Shown here piece by piece: positions 50,201 through 62,200 of a stretch of DNA of 64,000 bases. Both the position numbers and the translations under genes were made by a program. The stretch spans positions 24,784,550-24,848,549 of the forward strand of contig NC_088201.1 of assembly GCF_037126465.1 (NCBI RefSeq), given 5' to 3'. Origin of the DNA: Ornithodoros turicata (lineage: Eukaryota; Arthropoda; Arachnida; Ixodida; Argasidae). The notes below the pieces were generated by a model. That model did no database searches. It had not been told where the DNA came from and saw only the letters and a list, made by a program, of their open reading frames with translations. Numbering within the stretch: position 1 is the stretch's first letter; each line of letters opens with the position of its first letter.

Positions 50201-53200
50201 CCTAAAGAACTGCAGCCTCTTGCACGAAAGTTCTCGTTTGAATAAACCTTAGTTGCTCCTAACCGTTTTAATATTACGTTTCTCAAACCAGTACAGTTAG
50301 TTTGAGTAACTGATGCCTCCCCGATGTCTCCCCGAATTTAGCATACTGGAAGTTTTTCCACCCAAATTCACATGAATTTAGAGCACATGTTTATTTACCT
50401 GATTTTTACCCCCAAATTTAGAATAAAATATTTCCCAAAAACATCAGGCTCTAATTATAAGTCTAAATTCTAGAGCTGGGTGAATAGCAAAATTTCCATT
50501 GCAAATAGTTTACGAATATTTCACTTACACTGTGAATCGAATCCGAATAATTTCTTCAGATGGCAAATTGAATTCAAATGACCAGAAAAGGCACAATTCG
50601 AATAATTTCAAATACCTCATGGTGAAATATTTTGTGGTGTTGTGCTCATTAAATGATATTCTGTTCCAAACATGTGAGCCTTTTCACCCAGCATAACATA
50701 TCGTGAGAGATGGGTCCCTCTGTGTTACATGTGGTACACTACATTTGTGGGATGAACTGCATTGAGAGTTAGTCAACATAAAGTACCAATTTGGGCCTGT
50801 TGCTCACACATAATAAAATCGCTAAAACAGTACTAAAAACAAATAACGACACATTCGTGTGTCTGTCCTGTGTCATTCTTATTTGTTTTTAGCACTGTTT
50901 TAGCGATTTTATTCATTTGATTCATTCAACATGTTCCATGCAGCCTGCTTTGTGTGCATCTCCTAATTTCTATGTTTACATTGTGAATTTCTTGTACTAT
51001 TTTTTAGAAATTGCACATATTTCCATCTGTTACCGAACATAATTCTGGAGGTTGGGAGTACATTTACTGGAACCTGCAATGTCCAGAGTACAGTGTTGAC
51101 CATGAGGTCACAAAATTTGTAGACTTTAGTGACAGAAAATTGTGAACGATGTAAAGCAGAATTCACCTAACGTTCGAGTGTAATGAGGTCAAGCCGACTT
51201 GCAGAATGGAGCTGCACACCAAAAGAACAATGGCTGTAACGTGAAGTGGGCTTCACCTAACTCATGGAAGTAATTAGGCGAAGCCGACTTGCACAATGGC
51301 AATAGCGACACCTCGCTTCAGATCTATTCCAAAAGAATTCGAAAATTTCGAATACTGAAAATAGGTTGCGAATAGCATTCGAATAGCATCAGATATTCGT
51401 TTCATATTCGAAATTTCGAATATTCGCACATCTATATAAAAAATATATACAGGGTGTCCAAGCTAAGTGTGAACATATTTTTTAAATATATATACATATA
51501 TCACTTTTTCCGAGATGAAATCGATTGCAATATAGCATATGCTGAAGGGCACTCCTTAGGAGGGCATTAGCAAACTCCTAAGACAATGTCTTAATTAACT
51601 TTCAATTATTAACTTTTTAATTATAAAAGCTACGAAGTTGTCCCAATGAGAACATCTGTTCCTTTCGGTCACCTGATATCGTAGCCGTTTTCAGAACAAA
51701 AATCCGTTCGGTAGATCGTCCGCCAAAAATTCGTGAAGGAACACCGTGTTTTTCCTTAATTTTGTTCATTGCGCATCTTCGGAGACGCGTATTTCCTTCG
51801 TCCCCAATGTGAGAGGGGGGAAGAGCACACTATCGCCTCTTGCGTCCAGGAAAAAGATTAAAAGAAAACAGAAAATGCAACCTCTCAAATACCTATGTAT
51901 TACCACAGGTTTTATTACCACTGGTGTTACCACAGTTCATTAGGAGAGCACCATGTTGATAAGTGTTTTGATATCTGTGAACAATGAACAGTGTTGATAT
52001 ATGTGTGACTATTAGCACCTGTAACATGTTTTCAGGGCCCTTTGTATGGGCAGTCAGCACTTCTGGCATTATTACAACGATCTAACTTCTATGAAGAAAT
52101 GTCACATCTTATTCAGTGTTACTGCCCTGATACTCAACTAGACACCAAAGCCCTCAGTGACTTAGCAGATCCAAAGTGCGACTCAGGTGAGTATAATCAG
52201 GGCCTTGTGTTTTGGGGTTAAACCCGGCAAAATCTGTTTTTATCCCTCGATTTGCATCATTGTCATTTTGGGTAACCCAAAAATCCCCCAAAATAAACTT
52301 GCAAAAGTCCAAAGTCAGCCACCAACACAGGCACTGGAAAACCCTAAGCTCTGTGCAACCACCACAGCCACCAGACATCTCGCTGTTTGTTTGTCTGTCT
52401 GAAGTACGAGACACACAGTTTATTTTTCCCTTTGATCCATATCCCTATGGCCCGATTGTACAGCTTCTGACATAAAACCAGATGTTTCCCCCCCCCCCCT
52501 CGATTTTTGAAAAACATAAAACCGGAAAACACAATGGCCTAAGTGTAATCTCGCTCAGTTGAAATGTTGTGCCATGTTGGTCAAATTATTTAATCATGTT
52601 AATCATGATGTGCATTGCTTTCCTTTCCTAGGAGTCTCCACACTCCATGTCGGTGGCAGTGTGGCAATCACAGAATCTATACATGGCAGCCATGGCATTT
52701 GCACTGCTTCACTTCTAGGTTCTGTGTGTCGGTTGCTGCAAAACCTAGTTATACTATACCCAGAGCAAGCAACTTCTGAAATTAGAAACCACCAACTGCA
52801 CCTGCTCTTTCTCAGGTGCAGTGACAATGTATTCTGTACTGGTCATTTTCAGCAAAGTGTTCCTTGTAGAGCTGTGCGAATAGCATAATTTCCATTGCGA
52901 ATCGAATCCGAATAATTTCTTCAGAAGCCGAATCGAATTCGAATAATCGGTAAAGGCCCAATTCGAATAATTTCGAATACCTCATGGTGAAATAGTTTGT
53001 GGTGTTGTGCTCATTCGATGATGTTCTGCAGCAAACTTGTGAGCCTTTTCATGCAGCATAACTAAGGCCCCTGGTTTTCTGCTGCGGCAAATTCAAGATT
53101 CTGCGGCACCGACTTGTAAATTCCGCGATTTTCCGCGGCAAGGAGTCAACGGCTGCTTGAAACAGGAAACACTTTATTTTGTTGGATATTGTGGGAACAA

Positions 53201-56200
53201 AAAATACTTTATAAACTTACAGATTCAAAGCACTGTTGTAGCTCAGCATTACGTGATACCTTGTGTCCTCCTCTGACAACGAATGCCGTCTGTCGCCTAC
53301 AATCTTTTTATACCTGCTGAAAGATCTTTCAGCATGACAGGAACATTTCAGGAATTGACAAATACTTGATCGCAATAGACGCTAAATTCGGAGCAAGCAC
53401 CATCATTCCGTTCCAAAACTCAATTACCGTATTTACTCGCATACTTTGCGCACTTTTTCTAAAAAAAAAAAGTCTGAAAAGTAGGGGCTACGCAAATTGC
53501 GCGGGAACGTTCGTTACGATATTCAAACGACGCAAAATTTCAAAATTTTAGTATGCCGGTCGTATAGGCTATCGGTAGAGCCGATATTGACGTTATCACT
53601 GCATTGCGCGAGCGCGAAAGAAGTACCCAAATACCGCGCAACCGCCGACGGTCGGGAGGCAAAATACGTCGAGAGGGTCGAGACGCTGCTGGAAGACGCC
53701 GCTAGTCGCACTTGACAACCGAAAGCACGCTATGTTCGCCAACTTTGTCGTGTTGTGCTGTAAGATTTGTCATAGCGTGTTTGCCACGGTCGCTGAGACG
53801 CGCGTGCCAAATATCCGCGCGCGAAAACGCGGGTGCGCAAATTACGCGATTTCTTGTTTTCTTGTCGTGTAGTGCTAAACTAGGGGTGCCCAAATCATGC
53901 GATGGCGCAAAATATGCCAGTAAATACGTCGAAGGGTCACGTGTACCTTGGAGCAGTTGGGAGCGTGCGCAGCACATGCTTTTATCTGTCGCTCTTTTGC
54001 GTGAGCGTGCAATCCTTCTCCTGAGATGTTGCACGTCGTAGTAACCGTCCACATCGCGCCAATAGCGTCCTTCGACCCAATCGGATTTCCGGGAAATTCC
54101 GTGCAAAACGCCATGAAATTTCGAGCAAAATAAGGGATTCTGCGAAATTTCGTGCCAAACGAAAGATTCCGCCATGAATTTCGAATTTCGCGAGATTTCG
54201 CGGAATCCCGAGGACTTAAGCATAACATATCGTGAGAGAAAGGGTCCCTCTGTCTTGTGTATGGTACACTGCATTAGTGGGATGAACTGCATTGAGAGTT
54301 AGTCAACATGATCCATGCAGCCTGCTGTGTGTGCATCTCCTCATTTCTATGTTACATGTTTACATCGTGAACTTCTTGTACTTTTTTTATAGAAACTACA
54401 CCTATTTCCATCTGTTACTGAACATAACTCTGCAAGTTGGGAGTACATTTACTGGAACATGCAATGCCCAGAGTACAGTGTGGACCATGAGGTCACAGAA
54501 GTTGTAGACTTTAGTAACAGAATATTGTAAGCAGTGTAAAGCGGGCTTCACCTAACACTGTAGTGTAATGATGTGAAGCCGACTTGCAGAGCAGAGCAAA
54601 AAAAAAACAAACAAAAAACAATGGCGGTAACGTGAAGTGGGCTTCACCTAACTCTTGGATGCAATGAAGCGAAGCCCACTTGCAGAATGGCGATAGCGAT
54701 ACCTCGCTTCAGTACTATTAGAAAAATATTCGAAAATTTCGAATACTGAAAATAGGTTGCGAATAGCATCAGGTTCCTTGCTAGAAGCTGCATGTTTTTC
54801 TGGTTTTACATTGGACGACTCCTTTGGGTATGTTGTTCTGAACATGTTTTATTGTCTCATTTGTTTTACACGATTCCAGGTACATTTTAGGTGAACCTAG
54901 CCTTTCCACTAAACATACGATATGGGCTCTACATGAAATTATCAAATTAATCACGCAGTGTGCATTGAAAAATGGCCACATTAGGACTCAGTTGCTACAG
55001 TGTAGTGGTTTATTCATCATAATCTTCATTTGCCTGAGAAAAATTTCTTCAGGTAAGGGTTTGTTTGCCACTTATCTGTTCTTCAGGGTGTGGTTTGTAG
55101 CATTTTCCATTGCATTATACTGTTACATCAAAAGGACAAGACAGCTTATGCTTCACCACTGTTATTCGTACATTCCTGCACTGATGTGCCTTTACAGGGA
55201 CACCTAATTTCATATAGTTTTTGGTGAATCCTCATGTTGGTACTGAATCCTTGGAAACTCCTCCCTCTCATTGCCTGTCACGGGGGGGGGTTAGTATGCG
55301 TCTTCTGGGGGAACTCTGCCGACAACGGTCATATGTGAAATCTCACGTGCATATATCTGGTGCCAGATATCGCAAAAGGTTTTATTGGTGCACTGTAAGC
55401 CATGGTTCCTTTTGTTGTCAGGACTCTCAAGAAACTTGTACACCGAAGTATGGAAACTCATATCAGTTCTTTTGGAGCTCGAAGGAGTGAAGGCATATGA
55501 GGTCATTCTGATGTGCATTACACTTCACTGGAATCATGTGAGAGGTAAGACTGATAGGCTGTATCGAGGATGTTGAGTGGAACGGCTTTAATTTAGCAGA
55601 AACTGATGTTTGGAGCATCCTATATCATCATGACTTCATAACAGGTGACTGCCTGTCTGCTTTGAGACCACTGTAGCCTGTGCACAGCATACCTTCGATA
55701 AATTTACTATATAACAGTCAATCCCAATTTTAATTACAGTCAAACTCCTTTATAGCGAACACCTTTTTAACGAAAATACCACTACAGCAAATTTTTTTTG
55801 CGGTCACGCTGGAGCCTATAGGTCCAATAATGGACATCCTTTTTAACGAAAATACCTTTACTGCAAATTTTTTTTGCTGTCCCCTGAGTTTCGTTGTAAA
55901 GGAGTTTGACTGTATTCCTTTTGCAACAAAGTACCTGAGAGGATTAGCAAGCCATGAGCGATGCTCAAAATTTATATTGATCCTATAGAAATTCATTGCA
56001 CATATTAAAATCTTTTCCTAAGATATGAATTTTGAGGAATGAACACTGTCTCCTTTGTCATCAAGAACAAACATATGACATTTTTCTTCTGCCTATGTTT
56101 GGTTTCATATTGATATTGTCTTTGTTTATTACTAAAAGGGGCACACCAGCGCTACAACAATAAAAAAAGTGTATAAACCAGACGTTTTGGAACCACATCT

Positions 56201-59200
56201 GGTTCCCTGACACTTGCCCAGGTTGCCCTGACACTTCATTCTGGAGATCGAACCAGAACTGGCTCTGAAACGTCAAGTTTTTACGATGTTATTGTTGTAG
56301 TGCCAATATGCCACTTTTAGTAGTAAACATGGGTGTTCCCTGCCTTTGGACTTTATTTAATTTACGATATGGTCTTGTACCTAGACTAAGAAACAGCACA
56401 TTTGGCCTTTGTTTGGAGCGGATTAGGTTATTATACAGCACACATAAGTAAATGTCATTTTAAAATGTATGTTACTGCAAAGTAAGCTACTTTTTTGTGG
56501 AAGTGTAGCGTGAAAAGTGACCACATTGCTTCATCAAAGAGGTGTCTGAAGCTTCTGCTTATACAATCTTAGAATGGCTCGCCAACTTTTTGGATGCAAT
56601 TGACAGCAGTGAGCAACACGGTGCTTTCTTCACTGTTCTGTGTCAGCTGTGCACACATGACTACAAGCCTGAATCCATTCTTTCTGACCAAGTGTGCTTC
56701 ACAAATTTACTGGACACGGCACTCTCTCCCCTGGAACCGCACACTGGTAACACATACATTTTCATACTGTGGCATATAATAGGGTCTGCAAAATCCTTGC
56801 AGAACTTTTTCTTCAATGGCAGCATAGATACTCGATCAATTTCACAGGGCATAGGCACCGAGAAGCCAAATTTTGAAACTTTTGTTACTCTTACTTTTAC
56901 AAACATCTATTGCAATTAGGTCAGTATTTTCTTTGGTGAAATATCCTACTGGGTTGCAAGTTTTTGAGATGGCTTGTGTGACTTCAGTTTAGATCTAACA
57001 TGACAGAACTGGGGTGTGGGGTCTTGAGCCACAATCCTGAACATCTTGTGTCGAGATAAAACAATTATCTCAGTTCACCATAAAATGGCGACAGAGAAAT
57101 TGCACCTCAGTTCTGCTTTCCACGAATAAGCATGTGCTTTTGCATTATCTACCGCTGCAGTATCAACTGTCACTTGTATTTCTTTATCTTGCATTTTAAG
57201 ATTGAGAGTGGGGGTTGATATAAAACATGCTCATTGTGTGGAGATTATTGAAACCATCAGTGTTTCCTTTGAGCAGTCCTGTGTTGAAGATTTATACATG
57301 TACTTAAAGGTGCCTCTGTTGTCATTTTGTTGTCTGTGGTTGAATATTTGACTTGTGTACTTCTGACTAGGTTCATGACCTTTCAAATATGCATTCGCAG
57401 GCCCTAATCTTAGTGCTCACATGTTGCAGTTGTTAATAATGCATTGCAGAATGCTTAGAACAAAACAAGGTGGCCCTTTCAACAGCAGGTGGACACATTG
57501 CAACATTGTTAACGAAGATGCTAAGCCGTTCTTCAAGCTTTGTACGCCATGAAAAGAATCTGGAGCTTGAACTCTTAATTGCTACACTCTCAAGTGTGCT
57601 TTCAATTTCTCAAGCAGCAAAAGATTCACCATCACATGGTACTCATTCTCACAGTAAATAATCAAAACCAAACTTTTGTCAGTATGATAAGCCTGCATAT
57701 ACCTGATGTCCTTTGTTCCAGCTCAACTTTTGAAACTTCTGATCAGTGATGTTACTTGCCTATGTGATGCTATCAAACAATGCAAAACCAAGCAAATGGA
57801 AGTGCAAGCTGCTAGTAAGGTGAGTATAAGTGCAGTTAGCTGCCATTATATGAAGCAGCCGATTTGTGCATAGAACGAGAGTACAAGTAATTAATGAAAA
57901 AGCCAGTGTGGTGAAATGCAAAAAAAAGCCAACTATGGCAAAAATAATGGGACAAACTTATCGTGTGCTTGTATGTGATTGGCACAGTCCTGCAGTGCAG
58001 ACGAATGAGCCAAGTGTCAGTCAGACTTCTCCATCCATATCGTTTATGCATATGTTCTATTTAAGACTACAGTTGTGGTAGCTGTAATTGCCTTGAAAGA
58101 GTTGTGCGACATTTTTTGCTGTTTAACACCTACTAACAATAATATATCTCGCGACTTGAATGCCAAATATGCAAGGGAAAAAGTATACCAACATTGAGGC
58201 GCCAAGATTGATGGTTTGTCAAAAAGCGAGTTGATACGTTAAATGCATATTTATTTTTGCAGAGCACCGATATTGCATACCCATTGGAGCAGAGATTCGA
58301 ATTACTCCAGAATGCAGTTTTTCAGTCGTCTGTATCCAAGGTAATGTGACTGTGTATTATTTATAAGTGAAAAACGCTTGCTGTTTGCACTTTCATAATG
58401 TCGTAAGCTAAATGAGGAATTACATTTTCCTGTTCCCTTGCAGGAATTTTGTTGTTCTCATGGTTTACTGTTAGTCATCTTGCAGTCATGGTGGTTCATC
58501 ACAGGAAAAACAAGTCTTTTGATATCTTCTTTGAAACTTTTGTTGAACCTAACTGCTGACTGTGTAACAGGTTAGGTGTCTCTTCATGATATACACTTTC
58601 CAATTCTTGTTTCCATTTGTAATGAAGAATTGCATTGAACCTGAATGACAACAATTCTTGTTCTCGTGGTAGCATGTCAGAGCATAACCCGGGTGTGCAC
58701 CATACCAGGAGGCATGACACTTAGCCACCATCTTGTACAACTTGCTCAACAAAAGATGAAGGAGATGTCTAAAGGAAAAGAAATGATCAGTCACCTAGTG
58801 TTTGGAGTTCTCTGTAACCTCTCTGTTGCTGATGACTTTCGGAAGTTCCTGTCAAAGGTTAGGCTCTCTTTAATGTCCAACGTTTTTCACATGAGGTTGA
58901 CACTGGGAATCAAACTTACAAGTTGCTTTTGCATGATGGACACATTTTATGTACATTTAGATGAATTTTTTGGAACAGTGCATCACACTTTTGAGTGACC
59001 CTGATATTAAGAAATGGCAGCTGCAAGAGCAACAGTCAATGTGGCTGAAAATGATGATTACTCTGACATCTTCTGCAGAAGGACAGAAACTTGTAGCAAC
59101 CACCAAAGGTGAGCTAGCTGTGAACTCGGTAAAACTCACTCATGAGCATGCTCATCTGTGCTCACTCATGCTCTGTGTGGCAGATGAGTTGAGCATGAGT

Positions 59201-62200
59201 GAGCAAACAGAGAGCTGTAGTGAGCGGTGACGAAAGTCTCCGGATTTCTGCGGGAGCTATACAGATCAGCCGGACAAGTACCACTAAGTGGGTTGCTCCC
59301 CACTATCATCATAATCATCATGATGATAGCCCATTAAGTCAGTCTCGATATTCTGAACAGTTACAATGGCAGAAGAAGAATATGGGCAAAGAGCAGTCTC
59401 ATGGTGAAAGCGCCTGCATCTGCTACGTGGCGGAACGTGGCATACCTGACAAAATTCACACTCATGAGCATGCTAATTCATGCTCACTCATGCTCATTGT
59501 GACAAATGAGTTGAGCATGAGTGAGCAAACAAGGAGCTGAGCAGGAGTCACAAATGCCAACCTCTGTTTGTGAAGTGCACTTGTATACAATCCGGCTTGG
59601 TCGTATGAATATGTACCTTGTGTGTCTAATCTAATCATCATTTAATCCCAATCTGATTCCAATCTGGTGCCGCCTTATACTGATTCACTGTGTGCAAGCT
59701 GTATCAGCAGTGCATTTTGTGGCAAAAATGGCTCAAACAAAACAGCATTGATTGCTTCCCCAAGTACTTTAGTGGCACTCTAAAGCAGCACTTCTTTAGT
59801 GATGCCAAAAGGACATGGCCAAAGAAGTGGATGAATGGTGATACATGAGCAGAGGAATGGAGAAATTTGTGGAGGTGAATGAAGACCCCGCAAAAAAGTT
59901 GTTGAAAGAACAACAGCCTAACATATAACACCAAGAGCACTCCAAACTGTCTTCTTTTCAAGAACACTTCACAAGTTTGATCAAGGAAGAAGTGTTCGAG
60001 CATAGCTTGGTTACCCATTACATGAAACTCTGCCTAAGCTTAATGAATTATGGATTCTGCAGTTTACTTTGTTCATTGATGGTTGGCTAAGGGCTAGTCA
60101 TACCTCTGTCCCTTAGATGTTGCATTTTTTGCTCTACAGGAGCCCTGACTTTATTATGTGAGTGGGCTACGCCACACGAAACCATCAGCCACGATGTCCT
60201 CTGGAATTCGATGCTGGTCTTGAGAAATCTTTGTTTCTTACATGCAAGCAAGGGAAAACTTCTTGCTACAGGTAATGAAAGCTGCTCTAATGGCTAGAAA
60301 CATTGGCTTCAGAGTCTGTCATGGGTTTGTCACAGTGTAATTTTTAATGATTGCATAGCATTGCACATACAACATATGGGAACTTACTGCACAACATGTA
60401 AACATAGAAGTCAAAACTGTTAAAATAGATGCTGAGTCGTTAAGTAACTGAGTAAAAGTAACTGAGTATGTGTATTTAGATATTTTTTGTGTATCTTTAG
60501 TGAAATATCAGATACATTTTCAGCAATGTTTTTTTATCTGCAACTCATTTACTTTTTTCAGTAACTTTTACTCTTTGTAAGAGTATTTTTTCTTATAAAA
60601 AAAAAAAAGAGCGACAACCGTCATCAACAGGTGACGCAATTCGGCTAGGCAACCCGAGGCAACCTGACCTGAGAGCTTTGCAATCATTCCCAATACTGAA
60701 GTCTGAATTTCTGACTGAGTCTGAATCTGACACTGGGTTGCCCAGCGGTGCCGCAGTGGAGCCGTTATTTAGCTTGGTGGGTTGCGTCAGCACCCACCCG
60801 CATAACGGAGAAGAATTTTGAAATGACTGTGTTCCTTTGTGCAAACAGAGGGTATGCAAGTGAAGAGAAATGTTAAGAAGGAAAGCAAACAGCTGAGATA
60901 AGTGGCTGGTTTGTTAATGTGTCACTGTCCAGTCTATTTTCTTGGAATAAAGATATTTAGTGGTTCATACTTAGGGTATGTGCAGAACCCAAAGAAAGAA
61001 TAAAACCACTGTGCATTATCACATCATGTGACCCAAGATATTCTGCTTTATTAATTGTAATGTGACTAATAACAGCTTGCTAAATCAACCCAATCAATTT
61101 AGTACTAAAAGTAACTGTAAACGTACTGAGAGGTATCTATAACTGTATTGATGTATTTTCTCCTACAGGGTATCTGTAGCTGTAACTCAAATACTTTTTA
61201 AAAGTATCTTTAACAATCGTGGATAGTTGCAATTACCAATGCCTCTCCGTAAATCACAGATGAGTATGCAGATGGCAAATAGGAATTCTCTACGTAAAAT
61301 ATGAACCTCTGCTTTACATAGAAGGGTAGAAAATCCAGCGAACTTGGCCCAGAAGAAGAACAATATCTGCTTGAAATAATGGGTGGCTCTTGTACATAGG
61401 CTCATCCCTTAACATACCTCTGCTTTGCTCGTTAGGTATCTGTTATCTAAAAATATGGAGCCTGGGCAACAAGCAAAAAAAAAAAAAAAACACCACCAAG
61501 CTCCTCAGTTTTTCAGAACATGACTTGCATCTGGACTTGTCACTTTAAATTACTTTGGATGCTATGAATTACTGCTATAACGTATATTATTCTCCAGTGC
61601 ATTTATGCAGAGGCATAACTTTGTTTTGAAGGTGCAATGTATAGCATGATGAGTGGCCTGCATGAAAGTCTATCATATGGCAGTTCCCACATGTTTTATG
61701 GTTAATTAGCCTAATTTTCTGTATTCAATTAAAAAAAACTTTCCATGTGAAAGTAGTTTTATCTATGTGCATACAAGATGCATGCTAATATGGGCTGACT
61801 TTTATAATATAGGGAAATGCCTTTATCTTTTTAATTACAATAAATGGCGCTATGTTATTAGTCAAGGGAGCCACCTCCTGAGGCGTTGGCCTCATTAATT
61901 TTAACTAATGAATTTTTTTAATTGCAAAAGATAGAAGTTCAGCGAAAGAAAGCACCTGTTCCTTTTGGTGCGCTGGTGCCGTTGCTATATTCATAAAAAA
62001 AGGTTGAGCCAATACCCCCCGAAATGGCCCCCGTAACGCGGCAGATTTGGAGATCATTTTTGTCCCTTCGTCAGAAACGCGTTTTCTCCCTTGTCCTTAA
62101 ATGCGAGGGAGAAAAGGCGCTTATACCATGGCAAGAGGTGTCTCGAACATAGAAATCTTAAGGAGTATGATTTCTATGGTCTCGAACCGAAGTTCGACTT

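Larger units (their letters stand above)
52867..54771. mobile_element. GAGCTG..GAATAG element, copy 2, with two nested insertions
   Basis: gagctgtgcgaatagcataatttcc at the left; later parts (agaaactacacctatttcc, gaagtgggcttcacc) run parallel to 50996-51340. Interrupted at cagcataac by a 1.15 kb TAAGGCCC element (53062-54215). Confidence 0.82.

Noticed and set aside
50996..51150. Exon-like block after tttttag (aaattgcacatatttccatctg)
   Set aside because: The same block recurs at 54392-54540 inside the second copy of a repeat element, so it is repeat interior, not an RTTN exon.
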